DNA of 64,000 nucleotides. Source: Buddleja alternifolia (taxonomy: Eukaryota; Streptophyta; Magnoliopsida; Lamiales; Scrophulariaceae). The translations under genes and the position numbers were made by a program. Every line of letters begins with the position of its first letter. Within the stretch, counting starts at the first letter, position 1. The notes beneath the pieces were generated by a model that had not been told where the DNA came from, made no database searches, and worked only from the letters and a program-made list of their open reading frames with translations. Of the stretch, positions 1 through 10,663 are shown piece after piece. Location: contig CM033406.1 in the NCBI GenBank assembly GCA_019426215.1, positions 4,231,001 through 4,295,000 of the forward strand, written 5' to 3'.

Positions 1-1
1 A

Positions 2-853
2 AGAGGCCAAGCAGACGAAGCAAAATCAATGTTGAAGAAAATTCGTGGCACTGAAGCCGTGGACGCTGAGTACAACGATATGCTAGAAGCGAGCGAAGCA
101 TCTAAGCTAGTGAAACAACCTTGGAAGACAATAATGGAGCGCAAATACAGACCTCAATTGGTCATCACCTGTTTGATTCCATTCTTCCAGCAACTTACGG
201 GCATCAATGTTATCATGTTCTATGCCCCCGTGCTTTTCAAGACATTAGGTTTTGGTGATGATGCTTCCCTTATGTCAGCAGTCGTCACTGGCTTGGTCAA
301 CGTGTTCGCCACCATAGTTTCAATCTTCACTGTTGACAAATTTGGTAGGAGGGCTTTGTTTTTGGAAGGTGGAATTCAGATGCTTATTTGTCAGATAGGT
401 GTTGGTTCTCTCATCGCCTCCGTTTTTGGGATTTCTGGTGAAGGACATTTCAGTGGGGCAAAAGGTAACCTAGCTTTAGCTTTGATCTGCTTTTATGTGG
501 CTGCTTTCGCATGGTCATGGGGTCCATTGGGGTGGTTGGTTCCTAGTGAGATCCATCCCATGGAGACCCGATCAGCAGGACAATCAATGAACGTCTCTAT
601 TAACATGTTCTTCACTTTCGTCATCGGCCAACTTTTCCTATCAATGCTTTGCCATTTGAAGTTTGGGCTCTTTTTCTTCTTCGGTGGATGGGTTTTAATA
701 ATGACCCTTTTCGTCTACTTTTTCCTGCCGGAGACCAAAAATATGCCCATTGAAGAGATGAATAGAGTATGGAAGGCTCATTGGTTCTGGGGAAAGTATA
801 TTCCTGAGGATGCAGTTGGTCTTGGCCACAATCGAAAAGATAATGATGTCTAA
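2..853 (+). CDS. Sugar transport protein (STP family, H+/monosaccharide symporter), C-terminal part
   Basis: Frame 2 is open from the window edge through a Met codon at 29 to the TAA at 851-853, so this is the 3' end of a gene whose start lies to the left. About 283 residues are present, against roughly 510-520 for the family. Counted from the Met at 29, hydrophobic segments lie near residues 43-65, 80-102, 111-133, 148-172, 188-210 and 213-233, matching TM7-TM12 of a 12-helix major facilitator. Visible family motifs are [36 protein letters not shown] and [14 protein letters not shown] proteins import hexoses with protons across the plasma membrane. The frame is intact, with no internal stops, and this is the only convincing host gene seen. 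Which STP paralogue it is cannot be decided from this half. Confidence 0.93.
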   Translation, partial: RGQADEAKSMLKKIRGTEAVDAEYNDMLEASEASKLVKQPWKTIMERKYRPQLVITCLIPFFQQLTGINVIMFYAPVLFKTLGFGDDASLMSAVVTGLVNVFATIVSIFTVDKFGRRALFLEGGIQMLICQIGVGSLIASVFGISGEGHFSGAKGNLALALICFYVAAFAWSWGPLGWLVPSEIHPMETRSAGQSMNVSINMFFTFVIGQLFLSMLCHLKFGLFFFFGGWVLIMTLFVYFFLPETKNMPIEEMNRVWKAHWFWGKYIPEDAVGLGHNRKDNDV

Positions 854-2135
854 ATTGATTAAAACTATAATAATTCTGTAAAAAATTTGTAATTATCTAG
901 TCTTTGAAGTGTGGGGCAGGAGTGGATGTAGAAGCATTGCATAAACCTTTTAATCACTATCAACACCTGTATATTTTAAATTTCTATTATTTACTTTATT
1001 GAAATTAAATTTTTGTATGTTACTGCGTCCTTTACAGTTGCATTCATACTTGAGATATTTTTTCATACATAACAGCAATATTTTGAAACCCGAACTGCTC
1101 ATCGAACCGAAAAATCGATCGGGTCATGAGTCACCGATTACACCGTCGAGTGCACCGAGCTCAAACCGATAATGTCATAATTATGTACCACATAATATAC
1201 ATTATCTTAATAATATCGTAAAATAGTACAAAATATATATATATATATATCATATATTTTGAATTATATATAGTATCACATCAAAATGGGTAAACCAGTT
1301 ACTGATTTAAAAAAAATAAATAGGCCAACTTACGACCATGTGATCTTCTATTTCATCGCAACATGACATACCCTAAATCTACGGTATTCTTTTCGTCGTC
1401 TGCTAATTTATTTGTGCTTTTTGTTTAATATGATGCACATATGAAATGACGATCTTTCGTGTTCCTGGTACTTCAAGCATCGTCGTTTGGATTGTGATCT
1501 TCACGTGGGATTCACGTGGTCTACAATGGCTAATTTTTTCTTCCTACATTTTATTTTTATTTTATGTTTTAGTCCTTTTTCTAGTTGTACTTAATGCGAA
1601 CAACATCGTTTGGTTGTCATTGTTATTCGATTAATGCAGTGGCGTCATTTTAGTTTTTTTTTTTCTGGTTTGGTATTGCTATGGCCCACATTGATTAATT
1701 TCCTCCTCTTATATTATATTTTGTTTACTGGTTTGAGTTTAATGATGCCCAGCTGCGGCGGCGGCGGCAGCTAGCTATATATACTCGATATTTGATTTAA
1801 TTTTGTTGACTTTGGCCTTTGTTGCGACGTTAAACAAAATTGACTTTTGTAAGAGTTTCAGCTAGAAGACTCGTGCCTTGATTTATATTTTCTTTTATTC
1901 CTCATATAATTGGATATTATGATTTTTTGTGGGGTATGTTGTTGTTGTTGTTGTTGTTCTTTATGTTATAGTGTTTAACTATTCGTTGTGATTGTTTACT
2001 ACTTTTGGTGGAGCGTTCTTTGTTGGGTTCCGATTCTTGCGGGTGTATCGACTATCGACTCAATGCTGATATTTATTTTGGAACAAGTGAGCTTTATATT
2101 ATATATATCTCTACTGTACAATATCACCATGCTTT
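854..2135. other. 3' flank of the transporter gene; AT-rich intergenic DNA with microsatellites
   Basis: No convincing coding region. The first 200 or so bases probably include the transporter 3' UTR, but I see no clear AATAAA signal. Simple repeats are a TA run near 1226-1249, a short CGG run near 1755-1768 and a GTT run at about 1938-1958. A 62-codon ORF at 1446-1634 is mostly hydrophobic low-complexity translation and looks fortuitous. Confidence 0.6.
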
Positions 2136-2161
2136 GGGGGGGGGGGGGGGGGGGGGGGGGG
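2136..2161. repeat. 26-base poly-G run
   Basis: Twenty-six consecutive G residues, continued after TT by GGGGG. The run lies at the outer end of the left arm of the inverted-repeat element, where the right arm has only seven C residues (4959-4965). It could fold into a G-quadruplex. Its exact length is also prone to sequencing error. Confidence 0.9.
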
Positions 2162-2667
2162 TTGGGGGTTAGCAATTTGGGTACATTATTGGTCAAAAAA
2201 TTGGCAATTTCAATACTACATATCACTGGAAATTGCTGACATGGCTCCGAAATTTGCTGAAGTGGCCGCCGAAAAATGCCAAAATTAGGGATAATTATTA
2301 TTTTCGATCCAAAAAATCCAATGCTATTTTTCTAGAAAGATATTGTTTTTCAAGAAATTCTTTATATCTAACATAATTTTTTAAATAAGATGGACGTATA
2401 TTTTTGGATATAATTTCTCTATAAATAAAACAAAAATATATAATTATTTAAATACTGATTTTATATATGTACTTATTCAACATATTTAGGGACAATTACT
2501 AACCCCCCTCCCCCCAAAAAAATTAATATCCGAAAAACCATGAAAATATTTTTCGATCCCAAAAATACATTCCACCAACTTTTCATTCTATAAACCCCAA
2601 AATTTATGGTTAATCCATTTATGGACTTAATTATCCTTAGCCTTCTAATAAAAAATTCATTAATTGT

Positions 2668-4069
2668 TGTTAGGAAATTTCATGGTAGAAGTTTTGATGA
2701 TGAAAAGATAGGTTTTATATCAGACCCAAAGATTTGTAAGTTTATCTTTATTAGAATATGTATAAGCGTTTAAAGTTATCGAGTTGTAATTTTAGTTAAG
2801 GCCTTTTATCTTCATTATTTTAGACTAGTATCTAGCGCTTGAGCTATGATAGAATTCTAGGCGAGTCTATCAAAGTGATAGCGTCTGAAGACTTTGAAGA
2901 TGAAGGATTCTGTAAGCGGCTATCATAGCGCTTGAGAATAAATTTAGAATGATAAATGTCACAAGCACCTGTCATCACCTGAATTTAATCTGAAGTCAAT
3001 AAGTTATTTAAGGCAATCATCAACGGACATTTATTTCCAACGGGAAATAAATTCAAATGCATTAAATGCTTGATAAGAGCATTAAATGTGATAATGACTA
3101 TTGACGGTAAGGATAAGCCTTTTTTCATTGGCTGTCAACTTAAGTAGGTTTGCTACCCACTCTGTGCAGCAAAATTTTCGGAGGTGTCAGAGGAAGACAG
3201 TTTCACGCGCCTCGTGCTTCACACGTTCGTGCATGTGTCCATCGGACAAATCCCGAGAAAAGTCTATAAATAGATACTCACAGGTCAAACCAAAACGACC
3301 GAGAACTATTCACTTACGCTGTTGAAATCTATATACATCATCAAAGCTTGAAATTTCCATAGCCAAAAACCTTTTTGGGCTTTTACATCTCTATAGCCAA
3401 ACCAATATCTCTTACATCTTCACCAGAAGAATCATTCTTTTAAAGAGATATTCCAAAAGTATTTGAACTTTTCAAATCAAACAAACCGTGATAAAACCCA
3501 TCAACCTCTTCAATTTGAGTAACGAAGTCGTTGATAGACAAGCATTATTTCTGTGTGGAAGAAGCGTTGTCAGAAGCAGATCTTAGCCGAGTCAAAATCT
3601 TTCTGATCAGAGTACCCGAGATCAAGTCTTCATCAATTTGCTATTGTGTTGAAGTTGTCTTTGTGAAACTTCGTGAATCATTTTAGTGGATTCCTCCTAT
3701 CTGGAAAGGAGTAGAAAGACGTAGCTGAGATTACATAAACCCAGTGAACCTTACTCTCGTGTCTTATTTACTTACAGTTCTATTGCTTTAGTTATCACAT
3801 CATACATTATCATAAAGCATACATTATCAAATCACAAAGAGCAACTAAACTATTTTTAAGCACTTAATTTGTCGCATCAAATAGACTTGTATAAATTTTC
3901 CACTGTACTAACCCTGATATAAGTGCTGAGTGCCTGATTCATTTTGATCAAGCACTCAAAACTATTGTCTAAGTTAAGTTTACAAAAATAAGTCTCAAAT
4001 TTCGAAAAGAAGTTCAGGGTCTATTTGACCCCCCTTCTAAACCCTTTCATATGCCACTTGAGACGAACA
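2668..4069 (+). mobile_element. Solo LTR of the SIRE-type copia family
   Basis: It begins TGTTAGGAAATTTCATGG and ends near GACGAACA. It matches the LTRs of the full element at 39754-53920 along its length, including the TTTTGATGATG block after the start and the CCCCTTCTA/ACCCTTTC block near the end. No internal region or second LTR follows, so it is a solo LTR left by LTR-LTR recombination. Flanks are ATTGT (2663-2667) and ATTAT (4070-4074), a 5-bp target duplication with one change. A TATA box, CTATAAATAG, lies at 3264-3273. It is more diverged than the two LTRs of the full element, so it is probably older. Confidence 0.88.
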
Positions 4070-4702
4070 ATTATAGTTTCATGTAGAAATTTCTTTATTT
4101 AGAACTATTAAATTGATAATCGTATTAATTATGATTTTAATCTTAAATTTTGATATTTTTAAACATTTTAAAAGCTTCAAAAAATATTTTTTTTGATAAC
4201 TACCATATTAGAATCAAAAATAAATTATAGGAAAAAACTTAGAATATTTAATAATAAAAAATAAAATCCGTAATATACCATTTATGAATTTAAAATAAAA
4301 AATTTATAGAATGGGTATTAAGATTGAAAAATATTTTGATTGGTTTTGGGGATACAAAAATTTATTTTAGGGGGATTTTAGTATTTTTTCCAAATATTTG
4401 AGATATATTAAATATTTATAAGAACATTTATATGTAAAAAATATATAATATCCATATATGTTATAATTGAAATAATTGTATACTTTATTATAAATTTTTA
4501 GATAAAATTATTATATACTCAAAATATATAATTATTCTTTTCGTACATGAATTATTAATTATATCTTTTAGTGTATATAAACTTATAATAATTATATAAA
4601 TATTCTTATATAAAATATTAACAATTACATATTACTAAGGCATATACCAAAGTAATGGTATAAGTAACTAAATTAAAGCTAACTAGAACAAGTGATGGCA
4701 TG

Positions 4703-4756
4703 TGGTAGAGTGGTAGAAGAGTTAAATTTTAGCTCAAAGGTCATGGGTTCAAACCT
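4703..4756 (+). promoter_or_regulatory. tRNA-like pol III box A and box B pair (possible SINE head)
   Basis: TGGTAGAGTGG at 4703-4713 fits the box A consensus TRGYNNARNNG. GGTTCAAACCT at 4746-4756 fits box B GGTTCRANNCC with one mismatch. The 32-nt spacing is tRNA-like. The surrounding sequence does not fold as a full tRNA, so this looks like the head of a tRNA-derived SINE or a tRNA relic inside the inverted-repeat element. No SINE tail is defined. Confidence 0.45.
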
Positions 4757-5034
4757 CTTAAGTAGAAGAATTTTTGAGCTTTGTCCAATTAGCCGCCATA
4801 TCATCAATCCATTATCCACTTGGCTGCCACATCATCAATTTTCCCTCCAATTCTGAAAAATCCCCGATTTTGACATTTTTCAGCAGCCACGTCAGCAATT
4901 TTCGGCGATATATACTAAAATTGCCAATTTTTTGACCAATAATGTACCCAAATTGCTACCCCCCCATATTAGTGTACCGAAAAAATGTGCAGGCCACATT
5001 AGTGTACCAAAATTGCAATTTTCCCATCAAACTT

Positions 5035-6668
5035 ACATTTCACAACACTCCATACTCTCTCAACTACCTAACTAAAAGTAGAACTCTACTTCACAAAACA
5101 TCTCAAATTCCTTTCCAGCCAGATGAAGTAGATAATTGTTGCGAAAATGGTAAGCCTTTTACAACTCATAAGAGACTTACCTTTGCTAATCCCAATACCC
5201 CACTTCACTACATCATTCCATCCTTCTTTATTGTATCTTAAGTTCACTCTTTGCTAACATTGTTGCATAGCATTCTTTGTGTATTTACATTTGAAAAAGA
5301 GATGATCTCTGGACTCTTCTGCTTGAGCACATAACAAGCATTTCAAATCATCAACATCCTGCTAAAGGTGCACTCTATCCCGTCTCTTCAATCTATTGAG
5401 CATAACCATCCAAACTATGAATCTATGTCTAGCTATTGGGCATTTCCCCCATGCAAGAGGCATCAACTCACCTTCAACATAATGCTCCATACAGTGCGCA
5501 TATGCCTTATGAATAGTAAATCCCCCTTCTCTCCACTTATTTTGTGCCATATCTACAACATCCAGGAGCGGATCTCTGATGGCTAATAGTCTTTTCCAGA
5601 ACCAAGAATTTGAATTCTTTGTTGTTACTGTCCATACATTGCCTGACCTTAGGTAGTATGCATGGACCCATTTAATCCAAAGAGAATTAGACTTTGTAGC
5701 TATATTCCAAATATGCTTGAATGTAGCTGCAATGTTCCACTTTCCCAGTGTAATAAGCCCAACACCACCTTTCTTCTTTCAGAGCAGAGTTTTTGCCAAC
5801 TCACAACTGCATTACATTTACCTGCTGCCTTACCACTCCACATATAAATTCTGCAAACTCATTCAATCTCTTGTAAAATAGTAAGGGGTAAAGGGAACAC
5901 TTAGCTCCAGTAGATTTGGATGCCAAATAACACAGATTTAGGAAACAGAATTCTACCTGCAAAAGATAAGTATTTAGATGTCCACAAAGTTATTCTTTGT
6001 AATATTTTCTCAATAAGGGGCCTACAGTTGTTCATTGTCAATCTGGATGAGATAAGGGGTACCCCCAGATATCTCATGGGCATGTTCCCTTCAACAAAGC
6101 CTATTTTTAGGAGCAATTGTGTCTTCATCACAGAGTCAATCCCTTCACATATCATCTGGCTCTTTTCTAGATTAGCCTGAAGCCTAAAAACCCCTAAGAA
6201 TCTGTCAAAACACTTTTAACTCTGCTAACCGATTGGATATATCCTTTGCAAAACATCATCAGATCATTTGCAAAAACACATTTATTAGCCCTACTCTTTT
6301 ACACTTGGGATGAAATTTAAACCCTGGTTCTTTGTGGAGGAGTTTAATACTCCCAGATAGGTAATCCATAACCATATCAAACAAGTAGGGGGACATGGGA
6401 TCCCCCTATCTCAATCCTGTCCTCCCATGGAAATACCCAAACATGGATCCATTCATCATTATAGAGTATTTCACACTAATCACACACATCATAATCAATT
6501 GGACAAATTCAGAAGGAAATTCGGACAAATTCAGAAGGAAATCCATATGTTGTCAATACCTTCTCCAGAAAGTCCCAGCTGATAGTATCATATGCCTTTT
6601 CTTTGTCAACCTTCATCACCACTCTTGGTGAGATCCTCTTCCTCTTGTAACCTTTAACCAATTAATTG
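5035..6668 (-). pseudogene. L1-type LINE, reverse transcriptase 3' half (broken)
   Basis: On the minus strand, pieces of a plant non-LTR reverse transcriptase occur in the expected order in several frames. Near 6560-6600 lies DKEKAYDTISWDFLEKVL. Near 6370-6420 lies GDPMSPYLF preceded by an in-frame stop. At 5901-6155 lies the conserved stretch with MRYLGVPLISSRL and SFAGRILFPKSVL. At 5362-5550 and beyond lies a zf-RVT-like region (RHRFIVWMVMLNRLKRRDRV, then a CLLCAQAEES-type segment), and near 5100-5250 a YFIWLERNLR tail. Stops and frame changes make it non-functional. The 5' half, including the endonuclease, is missing: the element is cut at about 6670 by copia LTR D. The left end near 5035 is approximate. 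Confidence 0.82.
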
Positions 6669-6672
6669 ATAT

Positions 6673-8441
6673 TGTTATGTTCCTAGCAAGCCATTGTTTA
6701 GGCTCGACCATTTGATTTGTAAACACTATGACAGTCTTGTTTTAAATATATAGAACATTATATTTATGGTATGCTTCTTTATTGTTTTCTACTTAAGATA
6801 GTATAGATAGAGAACTCAGGGATTACCTTATGGTTAGGGGAGCGACCTGATGTCTATGGAACTCTCTCAAAGACCGTAATCCTAAAATTCGTTCCAAGTC
6901 ATATAGGCGGTGAGATGTGGAATATCACGGGCCTCACCAAGACTTTTTCGTGAATGTAATAGAGATTGGCGTGTTCAATTGTCAATGGCCGGATGGGTCA
7001 ATACACACATGAAGATTCATACTTAAAAGAAGTATGGAATTGAACGACCTCGCAAGGATTTCTTATTGGTACTATCGAACATGGAGTCCTCGGGTTTCGT
7101 AGTGTGAGATTAATCCTTTAGACCAGAGATGTCATTGTGAAGGGTGCTATCCACTATACTTTGATATACACATACACTCCAAGAGAGTCATATGGCGATG
7201 TATTTTAGGTATAGTTTGATAGTACAGCGGAACAGATGGCATTAGATAAGGGATTCATCCAGGGTCAAGTACCTCGCATTTCCTATGCTGTTGCGATAGT
7301 CTAAATAATTGATGAAAACCTTTGATCAAATCGAAATGTCTTATAAGAGAGATTGGTGATCTCGGTTTGGAAGACTTGATCATTAGATGTTACAATATAG
7401 TCATAAATTCTAAGGTTATTAGGGTTCTACCGTCGCTATACCCTAGACCATAGATGAAAAACTGATGAAGGGATTTTACTCATATGAAGATCGTAACCTG
7501 GATAGGTTTGCTTTTCATCATTAACATCTAGAAAGTTATGGCGACGTTGCTAGACATCGATCCATGATCTATAGGTCCCTTGGGTTAACCGGTGAAGTTA
7601 ATCCAAGGCCTGATTAATAATTTAGATAATTAATCTAGCCTATGGGCAAGGATTTATTGCTAGCTTATTGGTGAGCAGTGTACTACCTATTAGCTTGGTT
7701 AATTCTTAGAGAATTAATGGAGGAAATTAATTATTTGAGAATTAAGTAATTAGGAGAAAGGAATTTGAATTAAATTAGAATCTCTAATTTAATATTGAAA
7801 TAATATATTAAATTAGGACATAAATTACTTAAAGTCCATTTGGTAAAGGAGTTATTAAGTATTAATTAAATTGGGTCAAGACAAATAATAATAAGTCATT
7901 GGTCTTATTTTAATATTTGGCTTGGGCCCAAAGAAAATTAAAATAAAAGAGAGAGAGCCCACTAGGTTAAGAAACCTAGTGGGGACTCCCAACTAGGGCA
8001 TGTGAAAGGGAGGATAAAATCCTCCCCCCTTTCACACGCCCTATATGCTACACAACTTAGTAAAAATTCTCTCTCTCTCTCTCTCTCTCTCTTTTTGCTG
8101 CTCCTAAAAGTTAAGAAGCTTCTTCTCGCAAGATTTTCAAGAAAGTCAAGATTCAATATTCTTCTGGCTAGCACTAGTGAAGATCATTGAGGGTACGAAC
8201 TAGGGTGTGTATACACCACAGAGAAGCAACACTTGTGGCGCTAGAGCAATTTTATCCGGGAGCAGCTTAAAAGCCAAATTGCTGAATCGTTCTTCAAGAG
8301 GTAAACACGAGTTAACTTTTCTAGTTAGTTTTTGAATCCGATGGTGTGATGTCTGTCTAACCTTGTTTAAGGAATGTCATTTTTTTATTAAAATCTATCC
8401 GTTTCCGCTACGCTGGCATCCCCGGGGTCGTACCGATCCCA
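6673..8441 (+). mobile_element. Ty1/copia LTR 'D' (5' LTR or remnant)
   Basis: It begins TGTTATGTTCCTAGCAAGCC and ends about ...CGATCCCA just before a tRNA-Met primer site. Two related copies start at 62402 and 63532 with the same opening and the shared block CTTGTTTTAAATATAT. Length is about 1.77 kb. A (TC)n microsatellite lies inside near 8068-8092. Only about 70 bases of internal sequence follow before the Athila-type element starts at 8528. No matching 3' LTR is seen to the right. Confidence 0.75.
8068..8092. repeat. (TC)n microsatellite
   Basis: About twelve TC units inside LTR D. They create spurious ORFs on both strands (Ser/Leu on one, Arg/Glu on the other). Confidence 0.9.
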
Positions 8442-8445
8442 ATAG

Positions 8446-8457
8446 TGGTATCAGAGC
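8446..8457 (+). other. Primer binding site, initiator tRNA-Met type
   Basis: TGGTATCAGAGC directly downstream of LTR D is the standard plant copia minus-strand primer site and sets the LTR orientation as plus. Confidence 0.85.
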
Positions 8458-8527
8458 CAAGATTAGATATGGTTCAGATTTTTTTGGTGTTTATATGCCT
8501 TAAATCTGTTTTATTGCATATTGTAAT

Positions 8528-9934
8528 TGATAAGAGTAGTTTTTACGTGTTTTTAAGCCCTTACGTTTATGTTTTAGATTCATTTATCGCTTGATTTATT
8601 CCACATATACGTGCAATCTATGTGCTTATTGAGTAAAGGTGAAAAATCACTGCAATAGACGTAAAGTGCACAAAACCACAGTATTTCAGTATATTTTGAA
8701 ACCGAATTTGAGGAAGTGTTCTTCTAAAATGTTGTATATCTCCATCTTGTCTTAACGTGGCAACTTGAAGCATTCAAATCGGAGGTCTGTGGAAAAAGTT
8801 ATGAAGAAAACACGATTGCTGCGCTGAAAAACAAAGAAAATGGTTTGGCTCTTGCAGTATGCGCGCCTAGGCACCGGTCAACTTATTCCCCAAGTCAATT
8901 TTTCCACCTAGGCCGCGCCTAGGCACCATTTAGGACACGCTTGGGCGCCAAAACAGCGGTTTTGAAAGTATAAAGGACAAAAATGAAAGGAAGAGGGAAG
9001 GGGGTTTGGATTTTGGAGTTGGGAGATCATTTTCCGAGATTGGAGCCAACTTTTCATCACTCTTTGAGGAGAAGAAGGGGAAATGAGCTAGAGATTGAAG
9101 TTCCAAGCAAGGATTCATCATCAACCAAGTCTTAGGGAGTTTTACTTGCTTTCATTGCGATTTTTTGTTCATAACTATGTATATGATTGTTCTATATCTT
9201 CTTGAGCTATTGATGATGAGCTAATTCTGCTAGATTAAGGCCATGTGAAGGCTGGATTTACGAGTTGATATATATGAATTGATTTCTTTGTGTTAATTCT
9301 CTTATTTCTTTGTGTGTTGATTTTGTGCTTTTATTCCAATCATATGCTTGATCACCATATGCTTGCTATTGTGCCTAGTCTATTCATTCGAAAGAACATA
9401 GGTTAGGGTTCAAAAGAATCAACACATCATCCCAAAAAAATGAGGAATTGCTCCTAGAAATAGGTAGAGATTCTCGGGTGCTGTTAGCCGAATTTATCCG
9501 GGGAAATTCTAAAACGTAAATGCGTGGTTATTGGTTAGATTCTCGGATAGACATATCTAGAGAACCGTCAATTAATCATAGGATTATTATGAGCCAAGAC
9601 ATCGGGTAATAATTAACTAAGGAATTTCCACCAAAGCAATAGGAGTCTAATAATTCGAAGAGTAGCTCATATATATTGACGAGTAAACACGGTTGTAGCA
9701 TGTGCCTTAGTCGCTTTATCATACGTGAGATTTAAGCCATTGATTGTTTCCTCTTTGGTTCTTCGTTTATTTAATCATTTACTTGCACTTTGCTTTAGTT
9801 GTTTACTTATTGTCAATCATAAACTAAAATTCAAATCTCTGTGGTTCGACAAGCCAGACTTCTTTTTGTCCACTTTTATTACTACACACGACTAGTGCAC
9901 TTGCTATAAAAGCACGTTAGCCTCTAGCGTGTCA
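8528..9934 (+). repeat. Athila-type 5' LTR
   Basis: It starts TGATAAGAG and ends GCGTGTCA. It aligns with the minus-strand LTR at 57796-59298 through shared blocks such as TGAGTAAAGGTG, the CTGTTAGCCG(G/A)ATTTATC block and the TTACTACACA...CACTTGCTAT block near the end. It contains a short GC-rich palindrome at 8907-8923 (arms CCTAGGC and GCCTAGG). Confidence 0.75.
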
Positions 9935-9940
9935 TGTTTT

Positions 9941-9958
9941 TGGCGCCGTTTCCGGGGA
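9941..9958 (+). other. Primer binding site, tRNA-Asp type
   Basis: TGGCGCCGTTTCCGGGGA differs at one position from the Athila primer site complementary to plant tRNA-Asp (TGGCGCCGTTGCCGGGGA). It lies 6 nt after the LTR end. Confidence 0.85.
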
Positions 9959-10030
9959 CTTGTTTATTTTAGTTTTTGATTTTATTGTACATATTTGATT
10001 TTGCTTTGATTTTTCTCATTTTTTTTCCCA

Positions 10031-10663
10031 ATGCCTGAGCGTGATGAGTTTAACATTCAAGCGTCTGAAATAGTAGCAGAATTGGAAAGGTTGCTATATA
10101 GCACACCTGAGCTTTCTGATAGCCACTCCGGAGCGTTCGAGATAGAAACCTCTAGCACCGAGCCTTCCACTCCTACACCTTCTCACCCGGTTAAAGTTTG
10201 CTTACCTTCTCCCCTGTCCACGGGTATAGAGGTAATTAATGTCCATGATGGTAAGTTTTCCTCCAGTGTAGGAGATGACGTGGTTATTTGTGATGACTAT
10301 GAGGTTTTTAATCATCCAATTGATTCTACGTTTTCTTTATGCATTGATGCTTCTGATCCTTTTAGTGTTGGGCTTTTTCAGGAAAGAAGAACCAATAATC
10401 TCCTCGAGTCCTACATCATGAACTCCAAGTTTGTCACTTCAATGGGTGAAGGAAAAAGAGCTAGTGTCCATAGCTTGAAGAATAGTCCATATCATCACCC
10501 GACGCATGGGGAAGAAAGGATGATAAGGGTGTTGATGAACTTTAAACAAATTTTTGAGTGGATGATTGCTTGGTCCCTAGTCAAGCTACTTTTCACAAAC
10601 ACTGGACCAAGTTTCATTCTTGCTTTGAGAGTGAACAAATCATTCATACGCCATCCTCCTTGA
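10031..10663 (+). CDS. ORF of unknown function in the Athila-type element (210 codons)
   Basis: An uninterrupted ORF starts at an ATG 72 nt after the primer site, where gag would normally begin. I do not recognise a domain. The protein opens acidic and alpha-helical (MPERDEFNIQASEIVAELERL), then has a Ser/Thr/Pro-rich stretch near residues 35-60, an acidic middle and a basic, hydrophobic C-terminus. There is no zinc knuckle, DSG protease or reverse transcriptase motif. The stop is followed within about 70 bases by CTTGGGAGGCAACCCAAG, which in Athila and Tat relatives follows pol. So gag-pol has apparently been deleted, leaving a short ORF or a fused gag/pol remnant. That it is unbroken in otherwise decayed DNA is notable but could be chance. 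Confidence 0.4.
   Translation: MPERDEFNIQASEIVAELERLLYSTPELSDSHSGAFEIETSSTEPSTPTPSHPVKVCLPSPLSTGIEVINVHDGKFSSSVGDDVVICDDYEVFNHPIDSTFSLCIDASDPFSVGLFQERRTNNLLESYIMNSKFVTSMGEGKRASVHSLKNSPYHHPTHGEERMIRVLMNFKQIFEWMIAWSLVKLLFTNTGPSFILALRVNKSFIRHPP

Larger units (their letters stand above)
2155..4965. mobile_element. Terminal-inverted-repeat (foldback/MITE-like) DNA element carrying later insertions
   Basis: The left arm (about 2155-2288) reads TAGCAATTTGGGTACATTAT and onward, and is the reverse complement of the right arm (about 4862-4965). The match runs over roughly 100 bases and includes TTGGTCAAAAAATTGGCAAT and a GCTGAC(A/G)TGGC block. No transposase ORF is present, so the element is non-autonomous. 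Without the solo LTR (2668-4069) it would be about 1.4 kb. A target duplication is not clear, partly because homopolymers (26 G on the left, 7 C on the right) mark both ends. Superfamily is not assigned. Inner sequences around 2480-2600 and 4310-4390 also look inversely related. Confidence 0.7.

Noticed and set aside
1446..1634. 62-codon ORF downstream of the transporter
   Set aside because: Low-complexity hydrophobic translation of T-rich DNA, no family resemblance.
1999..2239. ORFs on both strands with poly-Gly or poly-Pro
   Set aside because: They are created by the 26-G run and have no protein-like features outside it.
4690..4800. Functional tRNA gene
   Set aside because: Box A and box B are present but no acceptor stem or anticodon arm of normal length can be formed.
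7962..8190. Opposed ORFs around the (TC)n repeat
   Set aside because: Products are Arg-Glu or Ser-Leu repeats of a microsatellite inside LTR D.
8861..8950. GC-rich palindromic stretch as part of a copia leader island
   Set aside because: Alignment to the minus-strand copy shows it lies inside an Athila LTR, so it is not comparable with the leader islands of A, B, C and G.
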